DNA of 50,578 nt from Gemmatimonadota bacterium. GTDB taxonomy: Bacteria; Gemmatimonadota; Gemmatimonadetes; Longimicrobiales; Gaopeijiaceae. The DNA lies in assembly GCA_009841165.1 (NCBI GenBank), contig VXMI01000136.1, forward strand, positions 1 through 50,578, given 5' to 3'. Below, piece by piece: positions 44,636 through 50,578 of this stretch (positions are counted from its first letter, which is position 1; each line of letters opens with the position of its first letter). Position numbers and translations under genes: made by a program. Under the pieces are notes generated by a model. The model made no database searches. It saw only the letters and a list, made by a program, of their open reading frames with translations, and had not been told where the DNA came from.

Positions 44636-45577
44636 GTGACCGTCGACCTGAAGGATCGCGCGAAGGCGCTGGAGCCCTTCGGCTGGACCGGACGCCGGGC
44701 TCAGTGGATCGCGCTCGCCTGCTTCCACGGCGGTGTCTTCACCCGGGCGCAGTGGACGAGCTTCCTCGGCTGCCACCACGAGATAGTTGGCCGCGCCGTG
44801 CGCAAGCTCGTCGCCCAAGGCGTGGCCGTCGAGGAGAAGCCACCCGGCATCGACGGCATCGGCCGGATCTGCCGGATCCACGGTCGCAGGATCTACAAGG
44901 CGCTCGGCTTGGGGGACCACCGCCGCCGGCGGATCACGTCGGCGGAAGTGCTGATGCGGCGCCTGCTCGGGCTCGACTACGTGCTTGAACATCCCCGCCT
45001 GCCGTGGCTTCCCACCGAACCCGACCGGGTGGCCGCCTTCGAGGCGCTCGGGATCGAGCGGGAGATCCTTCCCCAACGGGTCTACCGAGGCGCGCTCGGG
45101 GAGCTCCGGCGCTTCTTCCCGCTCGGTCTGCCCATCGCGCTGGACACGGAGCGCGCCGTCTTCGTCTACGCCGAACCGGGCCACGCGACCGCGACGGCGC
45201 TCCGCTCGTGGGGCGCGAAGCACGGCGACCTCTGGAAGGCGCTCTGGGACCTGGGTCTCAAGATCGAAGTGGTGGCAGTCGCCCGGAGATGGAAGGAGCA
45301 CGGTCGGGCCAGCAGGGTGCTGACCAGCTGGGCGCGGTATCCCCGCCCGTCCGAGGTCGACGAGGAGACCCGGCGCGAACTCGCCCGGATCGAGCAGGCC
45401 ATCATCGGAGGGGATGTCCGGGTCTTGGACGAGTACGGCGGCTTGCAGGCCGCCTTGAAGCGCGCCGTCGCCCTTGAGAAGCGCCCGCGCAGGCGTGCGG
45501 GCCGGGGGCTGACGGAGCGAGTGGACACGTGGATGACGGTTCGGCTGGCCGGGGCTCGATTCTACTGGGAAGCCTGA
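44636..45577 (+). CDS. Winged-helix-like protein of unknown function
   Basis: A 313-residue basic protein. The first ~90 residues look like a winged helix (RAQWIALACFHGGVFTRAQWTSFLG, then a recognition-helix-like IVGRAVRKLVAQGVAVEE). The C-terminal half alternates short strands and helices (LPIALDTERAVFVYAEPG; LWDLGLKIEVVAVARRW), compatible with an alpha/beta or nuclease-like fold, but no catalytic motif can be assigned. I recall replication-relaxation-type proteins of similar layout; this is not established. The GTG at 44636 has GGGAGGAGA upstream with long spacing. GC is high and chromosome-like, unlike its island neighbours. Confidence 0.6.
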   Translation: MTVDLKDRAKALEPFGWTGRRAQWIALACFHGGVFTRAQWTSFLGCHHEIVGRAVRKLVAQGVAVEEKPPGIDGIGRICRIHGRRIYKALGLGDHRRRRITSAEVLMRRLLGLDYVLEHPRLPWLPTEPDRVAAFEALGIEREILPQRVYRGALGELRRFFPLGLPIALDTERAVFVYAEPGHATATALRSWGAKHGDLWKALWDLGLKIEVVAVARRWKEHGRASRVLTSWARYPRPSEVDEETRRELARIEQAIIGGDVRVLDEYGGLQAALKRAVALEKRPRRRAGRGLTERVDTWMTVRLAGARFYWEA

Positions 45578-45982
45578 TGTCTCGCGCCGGGCCGGGGGTG
45601 TGAAAGCGACACGGGGGGTCGATGCACACTTTGGCGCTCCGGTGATGCACACCGGCTGGCCCGGCGTATCCGCCGGCGCGGCAAGGTCTTGCGGCTCCGC
45701 CGCACGGCCGGGCGTGGCAACAGGAGCCACTCCGGCCGTGGACGGGAGCGACCCCCCTCGCCGCAGGCTCGGTACGGCATAGCGGCGAGCGTGCTTGCAC
45801 ACCCTCGCCCCTCATGCCTGGGGTCGCTCCCCTAGAATTATCCCTGCGGGAAGGCGGTCGATCGGCACTTCGAGGGTCCGGTGTAGGAACCTCCCGATCA
45901 CCGGCCCGAGAGCGGAAGCGGCGGGCGCGTCCAGCGTCGCCCCGCCGGGGACTCGTGGGTCGGGTCCCGCAGGCTCGGGCGA
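45578..45982. other. Intergenic stretch between convergent genes
   Basis: These 405 GC-rich bases separate two convergent genes. A perfect hairpin, CCGGTG-ATGCA-CACCGG, lies at 45639-45655, and GATGCACAC occurs twice nearby (45621 and 45644). Frames here are short with no initiation signals. I see no gene. Confidence 0.5.
45639..45655. other. Perfect hairpin between convergent genes
   Basis: CCGGTG and CACCGG pair around ATGCA. It is placed where a bidirectional stop for transcription from 44636 and 47086 would be useful, but it lacks a T-run. Confidence 0.4.
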
Positions 45983-47086
45983 CTACTCGCGGAAGTCGTT
46001 GAACGCCCTCAAGAGCCTCATGGTTGCGTCGTACTCCAGCCGACCTCCTTCGTACCTGACCTCGTATAGCCCTTGGAGGTTCGACGGCAGGTCCACACCT
46101 GACTCAACCAGCAGGATAAACCTCCTGCGGTACAACGCCATCGCCGCCCCGATCTCGATGAGGACATTGCTATTGAGAATGTGGAGTTCGTCGCCATGCT
46201 GATCTAAGACGGCTTGCTCGGATCCCACGTGGACAATGGCAGCGCCACAGGTGCGCATCTCGTCCATTACCTTGTCAGGAACCGGCTTGGATATTGTCTC
46301 GTGTTCCATGGCGACCACCGGAATGAAGCCGCCAAACGTGAGGAGTTCCTTGAGCTGATCCACCACCTCTCGATCTGAACCGTGCGTGATGAAGACGCGA
46401 CTCGCTTTCTCTGGGTCCTTGGTACCGCCCTCTGACTGTGGCGGATCGGACACGCCGGATTCCTCAGTAGTAGTTTCCACGGCTCCGACATCGGGTGCCT
46501 CCGTTGCTCTCGACTCGCGATCGCCGTTGGGTGAGGGGGGCTTGGGTTCACTCGAAGGTTCGGTTTGGAGATCCACGTAGGTGCTGCCCTTGATCTCCCG
46601 TAGGACGCCGACGGTCTGGGCGCTCGCTAGGATCAGCTGATAGGTAGCTCCGACCCTCTTATTGGGCACCTGCATCTCTTCGAGCACGTTTTTGCCGATC
46701 CTCTCGGACGGAAGCTGGCTTCCGTCGTACCGCTCCAAGAATTCCCTTAGCACCCTCGGTTTCAGCGCAGCCTCGCGAAGAGCGACACGATCATCTCCCT
46801 CTTCCGTAGGGGCGACAACTCGACGGCCAAGGGCCGTAAGTTCGATGGTCTTCGCGTTGTAGCCACCCTTCGTCAGTCCATATGCGATCGAGGATCCGCA
46901 GAGCGTGCGGAAATGACTGGATGTCGGCTTCAATTCCATTGCCTGAGCAACCAACATCGGTCGTGTGGGCTGCTTGCCGTGCTCTTTGGCGATTGCTTGC
47001 GCCACCCGCAGGGCTCTCTTCAGGCCGTGGGTCGGCACATCAGCTTGGCTGACCCGCATCCTGGGCTTCTTGGGTTGCTTGACCAT
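45983..47086 (-). CDS. TIR-like effector candidate with N-terminal helix-turn-helix domains
   Basis: A 367-residue protein in three parts. Residues about 15-175 hold two helix-turn-helix-like units (one around PTSSHFRTLCGSSIAYGLT, one around PSERIGKNVLEEM), similar to what I recall of DUF5343-like proteins. About 176-228 is an acidic, Ser/Thr/Pro-rich linker. From 231 (VFITHGSDREVVDQL) to the end is a TIR_like domain (PF10137 type, as in Pycsar and CBASS effectors), with the helix NSNVLIEIGAAMAL carrying Glu 311, aligned with the catalytic glutamate of TIR NADases, and SGVDLPSNLQGLYEV near the end. It may hydrolyse NAD+ on infection; that is inference. ATG 47086 has AAGGAGA 7 bases upstream. 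GC is lower than that of the chromosome. Confidence 0.8.
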   Translation of the reverse strand: MVKQPKKPRMRVSQADVPTHGLKRALRVAQAIAKEHGKQPTRPMLVAQAMELKPTSSHFRTLCGSSIAYGLTKGGYNAKTIELTALGRRVVAPTEEGDDRVALREAALKPRVLREFLERYDGSQLPSERIGKNVLEEMQVPNKRVGATYQLILASAQTVGVLREIKGSTYVDLQTEPSSEPKPPSPNGDRESRATEAPDVGAVETTTEESGVSDPPQSEGGTKDPEKASRVFITHGSDREVVDQLKELLTFGGFIPVVAMEHETISKPVPDKVMDEMRTCGAAIVHVGSEQAVLDQHGDELHILNSNVLIEIGAAMALYRRRFILLVESGVDLPSNLQGLYEVRYEGGRLEYDATMRLLRAFNDFRE

Positions 47087-47476
47087 ACGTATTTCTCCTT
47101 GGTTTCGATGGTTACGGCTCCTCGGTCGCCCCCAACCATACCGTCTCGTAAACAATTTGTCGACAGAACTCCGGTTCGTCAACTGCGACCTCCAGTTGGG
47201 AGGGGTTCAGCACCTCCACAACAGGGCGTCGAGGCAGTTGGGGGTGGACGTGCACCATCCCAACCCCCGCCGATGCCGAATGAGGCATGCCGAATGGGAG
47301 GGTCGCTCCCGTCCTCGACCTCATGGCTCGCACGGCATCCGTCCCCGGCGACCACTGTGCAATCCAAAGGCCGACAGCGCCACATGCTTCCAACCCTCCG
47401 GCTGGCGGAGACGACTTCCCGACGCGAGGTTCCTTCCGCGTAGGTCGTGCAGTCCATCATCGAGAGGAATCGAACG
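47087..47476. other. Intergenic stretch between the divergent TIR-like and integrase genes
   Basis: These 390 bases hold the minus-strand promoter above and a 10-bp direct repeat ATGCCGAATG (47273-47282 and 47287-47296). The last 35 bases resemble the leader of the second integrase gene. No additional gene is supported. Confidence 0.5.
47135..47163 (-). promoter_or_regulatory. Promoter of the TIR-like gene
   Basis: On the minus strand, TCGACA (47163-47158), a 17-base spacer and TATGGT (47140-47135) match sigma70 boxes. It lies about 50 bases upstream of the ATG. The AT-rich stretch around 47150-47157 supports it. Confidence 0.55.
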
Positions 47477-48646
47477 ATGGCACGCACGAAACGAAATCGC
47501 CGGAGCTACAGCGCCGGCGAGTGGGGCCGGAACCGGGTCCGGGTTTTTCCCGATCCGAAGACTGGCCTGATCCAGATCGAGTGGCGCGAGAACGGCCGCA
47601 GGCTGAGCCGTTCACTGGGGCACCGCAACTGGGCCCGGGCGAAGACGCAGGCGGACCAGTTCGCCGCAGGCTTCACCGGCCCGAAGTTCCACGGCGAGGC
47701 AACAGCCGAGCCCGAGCCGCTCACCCTGGAGACGCTGTTTGACATCTACCGGGAAGAGGTCACCCCCGCCAAGGCCAAGCGGTCGCGGAGGTACGAACGA
47801 TCCGCGATGGCGATGTTCCTCAAGTTCTTCGGCCGGGCCCGGAGACCCGCAACGCTCTCCCAGCGGGACTGGGACCGGTTCATCCGGGCGCGACGGGCGG
47901 GCAGGGTAGGCCCGAGCGGGAGGCCGGTTTCCGACCGGACCATCGAATACGACCTCAAGTTCCTGGCCGCGGTCCTCAACTGGGCGGTGAGATCGAGGGA
48001 CGAGGAGGGCAGGCTCCTTCTGGAGTCCAACCCGCTGAAGGGCCTGAAGACGCCCAAGCAGAAAAACCCGGCCAGGGTTCTCCTCACAGATGCGGAGTAC
48101 GAGGCCCTGCTCGAAGTCTCCAAGGAGATGGACTGGCGGTTCCGCGTGGCGTTGGTGCTGGCACATGAAACCGGACACCGCATCGGGGCCATCCGCCAGC
48201 TTCGCTGGTCCGATATCGACCTGGAGGCCCGAACCATCCGGTGGCGCGCCGAGCACGAGAAGACGGGCCACGAGCACCGGACGCCGGTAACTGTCGAAGC
48301 ACTCGCCGCCTTGGAGGAAGCGCGGAGGCAGAACCCCGGGATCGGAGATGCTCCGGTGTTTCCGGCACCCGGGGATCCCACGAAGAGCGTCAGCCGCTCA
48401 CGGGCTCGCACCTGGTGGACAACGGCCCAGACGCGGGCGAGGCTCGAACCCAAGCGTGGCCGCGGCTGGCACTCGCTGAGGCGGAAGTTCGCTTCGGACC
48501 TCATGAACCAGCCACTCAAGGTGCTCTGCGAACTGGGAGGCTGGAAAACGGCCCAGACCGTTCTCCAGTGCTACCAGAGGGCCGATGAGGACCAGCTTAG
48601 GCAGGCCCTCGAAGACCGCCGGAGGGTCTCCATTCCCGCCAATTAG
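47477..48646 (+). CDS. Tyrosine integrase of the island (int1)
   Basis: A 389-residue site-specific recombinase. The N-terminal part holds an arm-binding-like region (YSAGEWGRNRVRVFPDPKTG) and a SAM-like core-binding domain (about 85-190). Catalytic residues are visible: Arg 235 in HETGHRIGAIRQL, the HSLRRKF box (His 332, Arg 335), Trp in LGGWKTAQTVLQ at the second His/Trp position and Tyr 366 in LQCYQR. It ends 48 bases from tRNA-Arg. ATG 47477 is preceded by GAGAGGAA. It most likely catalysed insertion between 38206 and 48685. Confidence 0.92.
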   Translation: MARTKRNRRSYSAGEWGRNRVRVFPDPKTGLIQIEWRENGRRLSRSLGHRNWARAKTQADQFAAGFTGPKFHGEATAEPEPLTLETLFDIYREEVTPAKAKRSRRYERSAMAMFLKFFGRARRPATLSQRDWDRFIRARRAGRVGPSGRPVSDRTIEYDLKFLAAVLNWAVRSRDEEGRLLLESNPLKGLKTPKQKNPARVLLTDAEYEALLEVSKEMDWRFRVALVLAHETGHRIGAIRQLRWSDIDLEARTIRWRAEHEKTGHEHRTPVTVEALAALEEARRQNPGIGDAPVFPAPGDPTKSVSRSRARTWWTTAQTRARLEPKRGRGWHSLRRKFASDLMNQPLKVLCELGGWKTAQTVLQCYQRADEDQLRQALEDRRRVSIPAN

Positions 48647-48666
48647 CGGGAATAAATAGCGGGAAT
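48632..48666. repeat. ATTCCCGC repeats at the integrase 3' end
   Basis: ATTCCCGC (48632-48639) and GCGGGAAT (48646-48653) form an inverted repeat spanning the int1 stop codon, and GCGGGAAT recurs at 48659-48666, 13 bases further. Another ATTCCCGC lies at 50486-50493. These could be integrase or excisionase binding sites, or a terminator stem. Confidence 0.45.
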
Positions 48667-48684
48667 CGGCACCCCGACCCCTCA

Positions 48685-48767
<83 letters not shown>

Positions 48768-48796
48768 TGCAACAACTTACGCGATTCCGCCGCTCG

Positions 48797-48822
48797 ATGT
48801 ATGTCAATTATGTATGTCAATT
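48797..48822. repeat. 13-bp tandem direct repeat
   Basis: ATGTATGTCAATT occurs twice in tandem (48797-48809, 48810-48822). On the minus strand it yields two TTGACA boxes upstream of tRNA-Arg. The palindrome TGTCAATTGACA (48815-48826) overlaps its end and the int2 stop codon. Confidence 0.7.
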
Positions 48823-49986
48823 GACAGCGGAACGGCCCCCCCGGTACTCCTCGATGGCCTTCCTGAGCCGATCCTCGTCGGGCCTCTGGTAGCACTGGAG
48901 GACGGTTTCGGCCGTCTTCCAGCCACCGAGTTCGCAGAGCACCTTGAGTGGCAGGTCCATGAGGTCGGAGGCGAACTTCCGTCTGAGCGAGTGCCAGCCG
49001 CGTCGGAGCCTCGGCTCCAGTCCCGCGAGCTTCTCCGCCCTGTCCCACCAGATTCGCGCCCGCGATTGACCCAGGCACCTGAAGGGATCCCTCGGCGCCG
49101 GCATCACGGGTGCATTCCCGATTCCGGGGTGATGCCGTCGGGCTTCTTCGAGGATGCACCGTGCCATGACGGTCATCGGCGTCCGGTGCTCGTAGCCGTT
49201 CTTCTCATGCTCGCCACGCCACCGGATGGTTCGGGCCTCCAGGTCGATATCGGACCAGCGAAGCTGGCGGATGGCCCCGATGCGGTGTCCGGTTTCATGT
49301 GCCAGCACCAACGCCACGCGGAACCGCCAATCGATGTCCCCGGCCACCTTGAGCAGTGCTTCGTACTCGGCATCGGTGAGCAGGACCCGGGCCGGGTTCT
49401 TCTCCTTGGGCAACTTGAGGCCCCGGAGCGGGTTGGACTCCAGAAGGAGCCTCCCCTCCTCGTCTCGCGATTTCCCGGCCCAGTTGAGGATCGCGAGCAG
49501 GAGCTTGAGGTCGCGTTCGACGGTGCGGTCGGAGACCTTCCGGCCACTGGGGCCGACCTTTCCTGCGCGCCGTGCCCGAATGAAGCGGTCCCAATCGCGT
49601 TGGGAGAGGGTCTTGGCCTTTCGGTGCTTGCCGAAGAACCGGAGGAACATCTTCATCATGGCCCGGTCGTGGTTCCGAGACCGCCTGCTCTTGGTGGGGG
49701 TAACCTCGTCACCGTAAATGTCAAACAGCGTCCCCAGGGTGAGCGGCTCGGGCTCGGCGTCCGAGGTCTTCGCAGCCACCGTCTCGGTGAGTCCGGCGGC
49801 GATCTCGTCGGCCTGCTTCTTGGCGCGGTCCCAGTCCCGGTGCTTCAGTGACCGGCTGATCCTACGCCCGCCCTCGCGCCACTGTACCTGTATGATGCCG
49901 GTCCGTGGGTCGGGGAAGACCCTCACCCGGTTCCGGCCCCATTCGCCGGCGCTGTATGCGCGCCGGTCACGTTTCGTGCGTGCCAT
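48817..49986 (-). CDS. Tyrosine integrase (int2), paralogue of int1
   Basis: A 389-residue recombinase, the same length as int1 and alignable without visible gaps over long stretches: both start MARTKR, share YSAGEWGRNRVRVFPDP, LSQRDWDRFIRARRAG, NPARVLLTDAEYEALL and HETGHRIGAIRQLRWSD, and end with the HSLRRKF box and LQCYQRPDED. All catalytic residues (Arg, His-x-x-Arg, Trp, Tyr) are kept. It points toward the tRNA 5' side, tail to tail with int1. ATG 49986 is chosen to match int1; another ATG lies directly before it. GAGAGGAA precedes it, as in int1. Confidence 0.92.
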   Translation of the reverse strand: MARTKRDRRAYSAGEWGRNRVRVFPDPRTGIIQVQWREGGRRISRSLKHRDWDRAKKQADEIAAGLTETVAAKTSDAEPEPLTLGTLFDIYGDEVTPTKSRRSRNHDRAMMKMFLRFFGKHRKAKTLSQRDWDRFIRARRAGKVGPSGRKVSDRTVERDLKLLLAILNWAGKSRDEEGRLLLESNPLRGLKLPKEKNPARVLLTDAEYEALLKVAGDIDWRFRVALVLAHETGHRIGAIRQLRWSDIDLEARTIRWRGEHEKNGYEHRTPMTVMARCILEEARRHHPGIGNAPVMPAPRDPFRCLGQSRARIWWDRAEKLAGLEPRLRRGWHSLRRKFASDLMDLPLKVLCELGGWKTAETVLQCYQRPDEDRLRKAIEEYRGGRSAVN

Positions 49987-50167
49987 CATTCGATTCCTCT
50001 CGCGACGGACCGCACGATCTGCGCGTTTGAAACCTCGCGCCGGGGCGGCGTCTCCGCCAGACGGGCGGGTGACGGCGCGCCGGGCGTTGCGGCGTTCGGG
50101 TGGCAAGCGACTGGGTGGCATCGTCAGCGGCTCGGACCCTGATCGCGATCCGGTCCCGGACGGCGCA

Positions 50168-50371
50168 TCAGATACGGAGGCCGCGCGGTCTCGCGCCGGC
50201 GGATGCCTCGAAATACTCGGCCAAGCGTGTCGCCAGCACGTCGAGCCGCTCGATTCGCCGCTGCAAGACTTCGTTCTCCGCGCTCAGCCGCTCGACGCGC
50301 TGCCGCAAGGCTTCGTTCTCCCCGCCTTGCCGCTCGACGCGCCCTCGCAAGGCTTCGACGTGCTGCCGCAA
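50168..50371 (-). CDS. Short coiled-coil ORF
   Basis: A TTG-started frame of 67 residues that is almost wholly heptad-patterned (ENEALRQRVERLSAENEVLQ), with Leu/Val at regular positions and a short tail ending RGLRI. The same frame stays open further upstream to about 50430 without an ATG, so it may be a fragment. GCAAGGCTTCG-type DNA repeats underlie the heptads. It lies between int2 and int3. No function can be given. Confidence 0.35.
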   Translation of the reverse strand: MRQHVEALRGRVERQGGENEALRQRVERLSAENEVLQRRIERLDVLATRLAEYFEASAGARPRGLRI

Positions 50372-50463
50372 GGCTTCGACCTGCCCGGAGTGCCGCCGCT
50401 GTTCCGTTTCGTACTGCGCGGACAGCAGATGGGCGTAGGTTCATATCTGGTTGTGAGCGTTGG

Positions 50464-50508
50464 ACTTACGAATTCCGCCGCTCGGATTCCCGCCGATTGA
50501 CTCCCGCC
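50464..50508. repeat. Repeat cluster downstream of int3
   Basis: Contains the second copy of ACTTACG...ATTCCGCCGCTCG (50464-50484), an ATTCCCGC (50486-50493) and a TCCCGCCGATTG doublet (from 50488 and 50502). Confidence 0.5.
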
Positions 50509-50518
50509 GATTGGGCTC

Positions 50519-50578
50519 TCAGGCCCGAACCTTCCGGCGGCTCTCCAGCGCCTTCCGAAGCTGTCCCTCGTCGGGCTG
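50519..50578 (-). CDS. Third tyrosine integrase, C-terminal end (partial)
   Basis: The last 60 bases, read on the minus strand, give QPDEGQLRKALESRRKVRA and a TGA stop (50521-50519). This aligns with the extreme C-termini of int2 (RPDEDRLRKAIEEYR) and int1 (RADEDQLRQALEDRR), just after the catalytic tyrosine. The remainder lies to the right of the window. Confidence 0.75.
   Translation of the reverse strand, partial: QPDEGQLRKALESRRKVRA

Larger units (their letters stand above)
48768..50578. mobile_element. Second integrase module(s), extending past the window
   Basis: Contains int2, a short coiled-coil ORF and the tail of int3, all on the minus strand, pointing toward tRNA-Arg. An imperfect repeat (ACTTACG...ATTCCGCCGCTCG) lies at 48775-48796 and again at 50464-50484, just downstream of the int2 and int3 stop codons. 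This suggests stacked or duplicated integrase units. The right boundary is not in the window. Confidence 0.5.

Noticed and set aside
44294-45802. A 502-codon open frame on the minus strand.
   Set aside because: It is antisense to the winged-helix-like gene and the toxin, which have ribosome sites and family motifs.
45578-45982. Possible small genes or a CRISPR-like repeat in the GC-rich gap.
   Set aside because: Frames lack start signals, and only one hairpin and a twice-occurring 9-base word were found; no regular repeat-spacer pattern exists here or elsewhere in the window.
48814-49851. A 345-codon open frame on the + strand.
   Set aside because: It is antisense to int2, which has all catalytic residues.
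50124-50444. An Arg/Ala-rich 106-codon minus-strand frame with an ATG.
   Set aside because: It is the shifted reading of the heptad repeats; the coiled-coil frame has better periodicity, so this was taken as a shadow.

Overview
The window is GC-rich, dense bacterial DNA. It opens on the last ~49 bases of a 16S rRNA gene, as expected of a contig broken at an rRNA gene. The gene set points to a diderm, LPS-bearing bacterium of the Gemmatimonadota or a close relative: an LpxC-FabZ fusion, a PorV/PorQ-like outer-membrane protein, an McsA-McsB-ClpC arginine-kinase module, BshC of bacillithiol synthesis, and secreted TPR proteins. This assignment is inference from gene content; no database search was run.

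Region 1 (1-37628) is chromosomal housekeeping DNA with every protein gene on the + strand, many joined by 1-4 base stop/start overlaps. In order: 16S 3' end, era, a PorV/PorQ-like barrel, a conserved exported or membrane protein, prfB (with its +1 programmed frameshift), lysS, a Lol-type permease and ATPase, mcsA, mcsB, clpC, bamA, an OmpH/Skp chaperone, then the lipid A block lpxD, lpxC-fabZ, lpxA, a Gfo/Idh/MocA oxidoreductase, a 44-residue membrane ORF, lpxB and lpxK. rlmH, a methyltransferase, bshC, a small membrane coiled-coil protein, murJ and uvrC follow. After a good promoter come a TPR lipoprotein, tRNA-Gly(CCC), a second exported repeat protein, and the DUF512 radical-SAM - der - plsY - gpsA series, a MerR regulator, surE and a DUF368 membrane protein with an unusual insertion. 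The block links envelope biogenesis (Bam, Lol, Lpx, MurJ, DUF368) with translation factors and protein quality control.

Region 2 (37629-48735) is accessory. A promoter overlapped by ATTACA half-sites precedes a small frameshifted gene. A 51-bp direct repeat with one mismatch (38156-38206 and 48685-48735), derived from the 3' part of tRNA-Arg(CCT), then bounds a ~10.5 kb integrated island. Its cargo is a two-helix membrane protein overlapping a fused PD-(D/E)XK nuclease-adenine methylase, a second membrane protein, a DUF104-like antitoxin with a PemK/MazF toxin, a winged-helix-like protein of unknown role, a TIR-like effector candidate with N-terminal helix-turn-helix-like domains, and a tyrosine integrase next to the intact tRNA. 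No transfer genes are visible. It reads as a compact defence island.

Region 3 (48736-50578) holds the 5' half of tRNA-Arg, a second integrase of exactly the same length on the other strand, a short coiled-coil ORF, and the last 19 codons of a third integrase running off the window. Short repeats recur at the ends of these units, so the tRNA looks like a hot spot for stacked or duplicated integrase modules.
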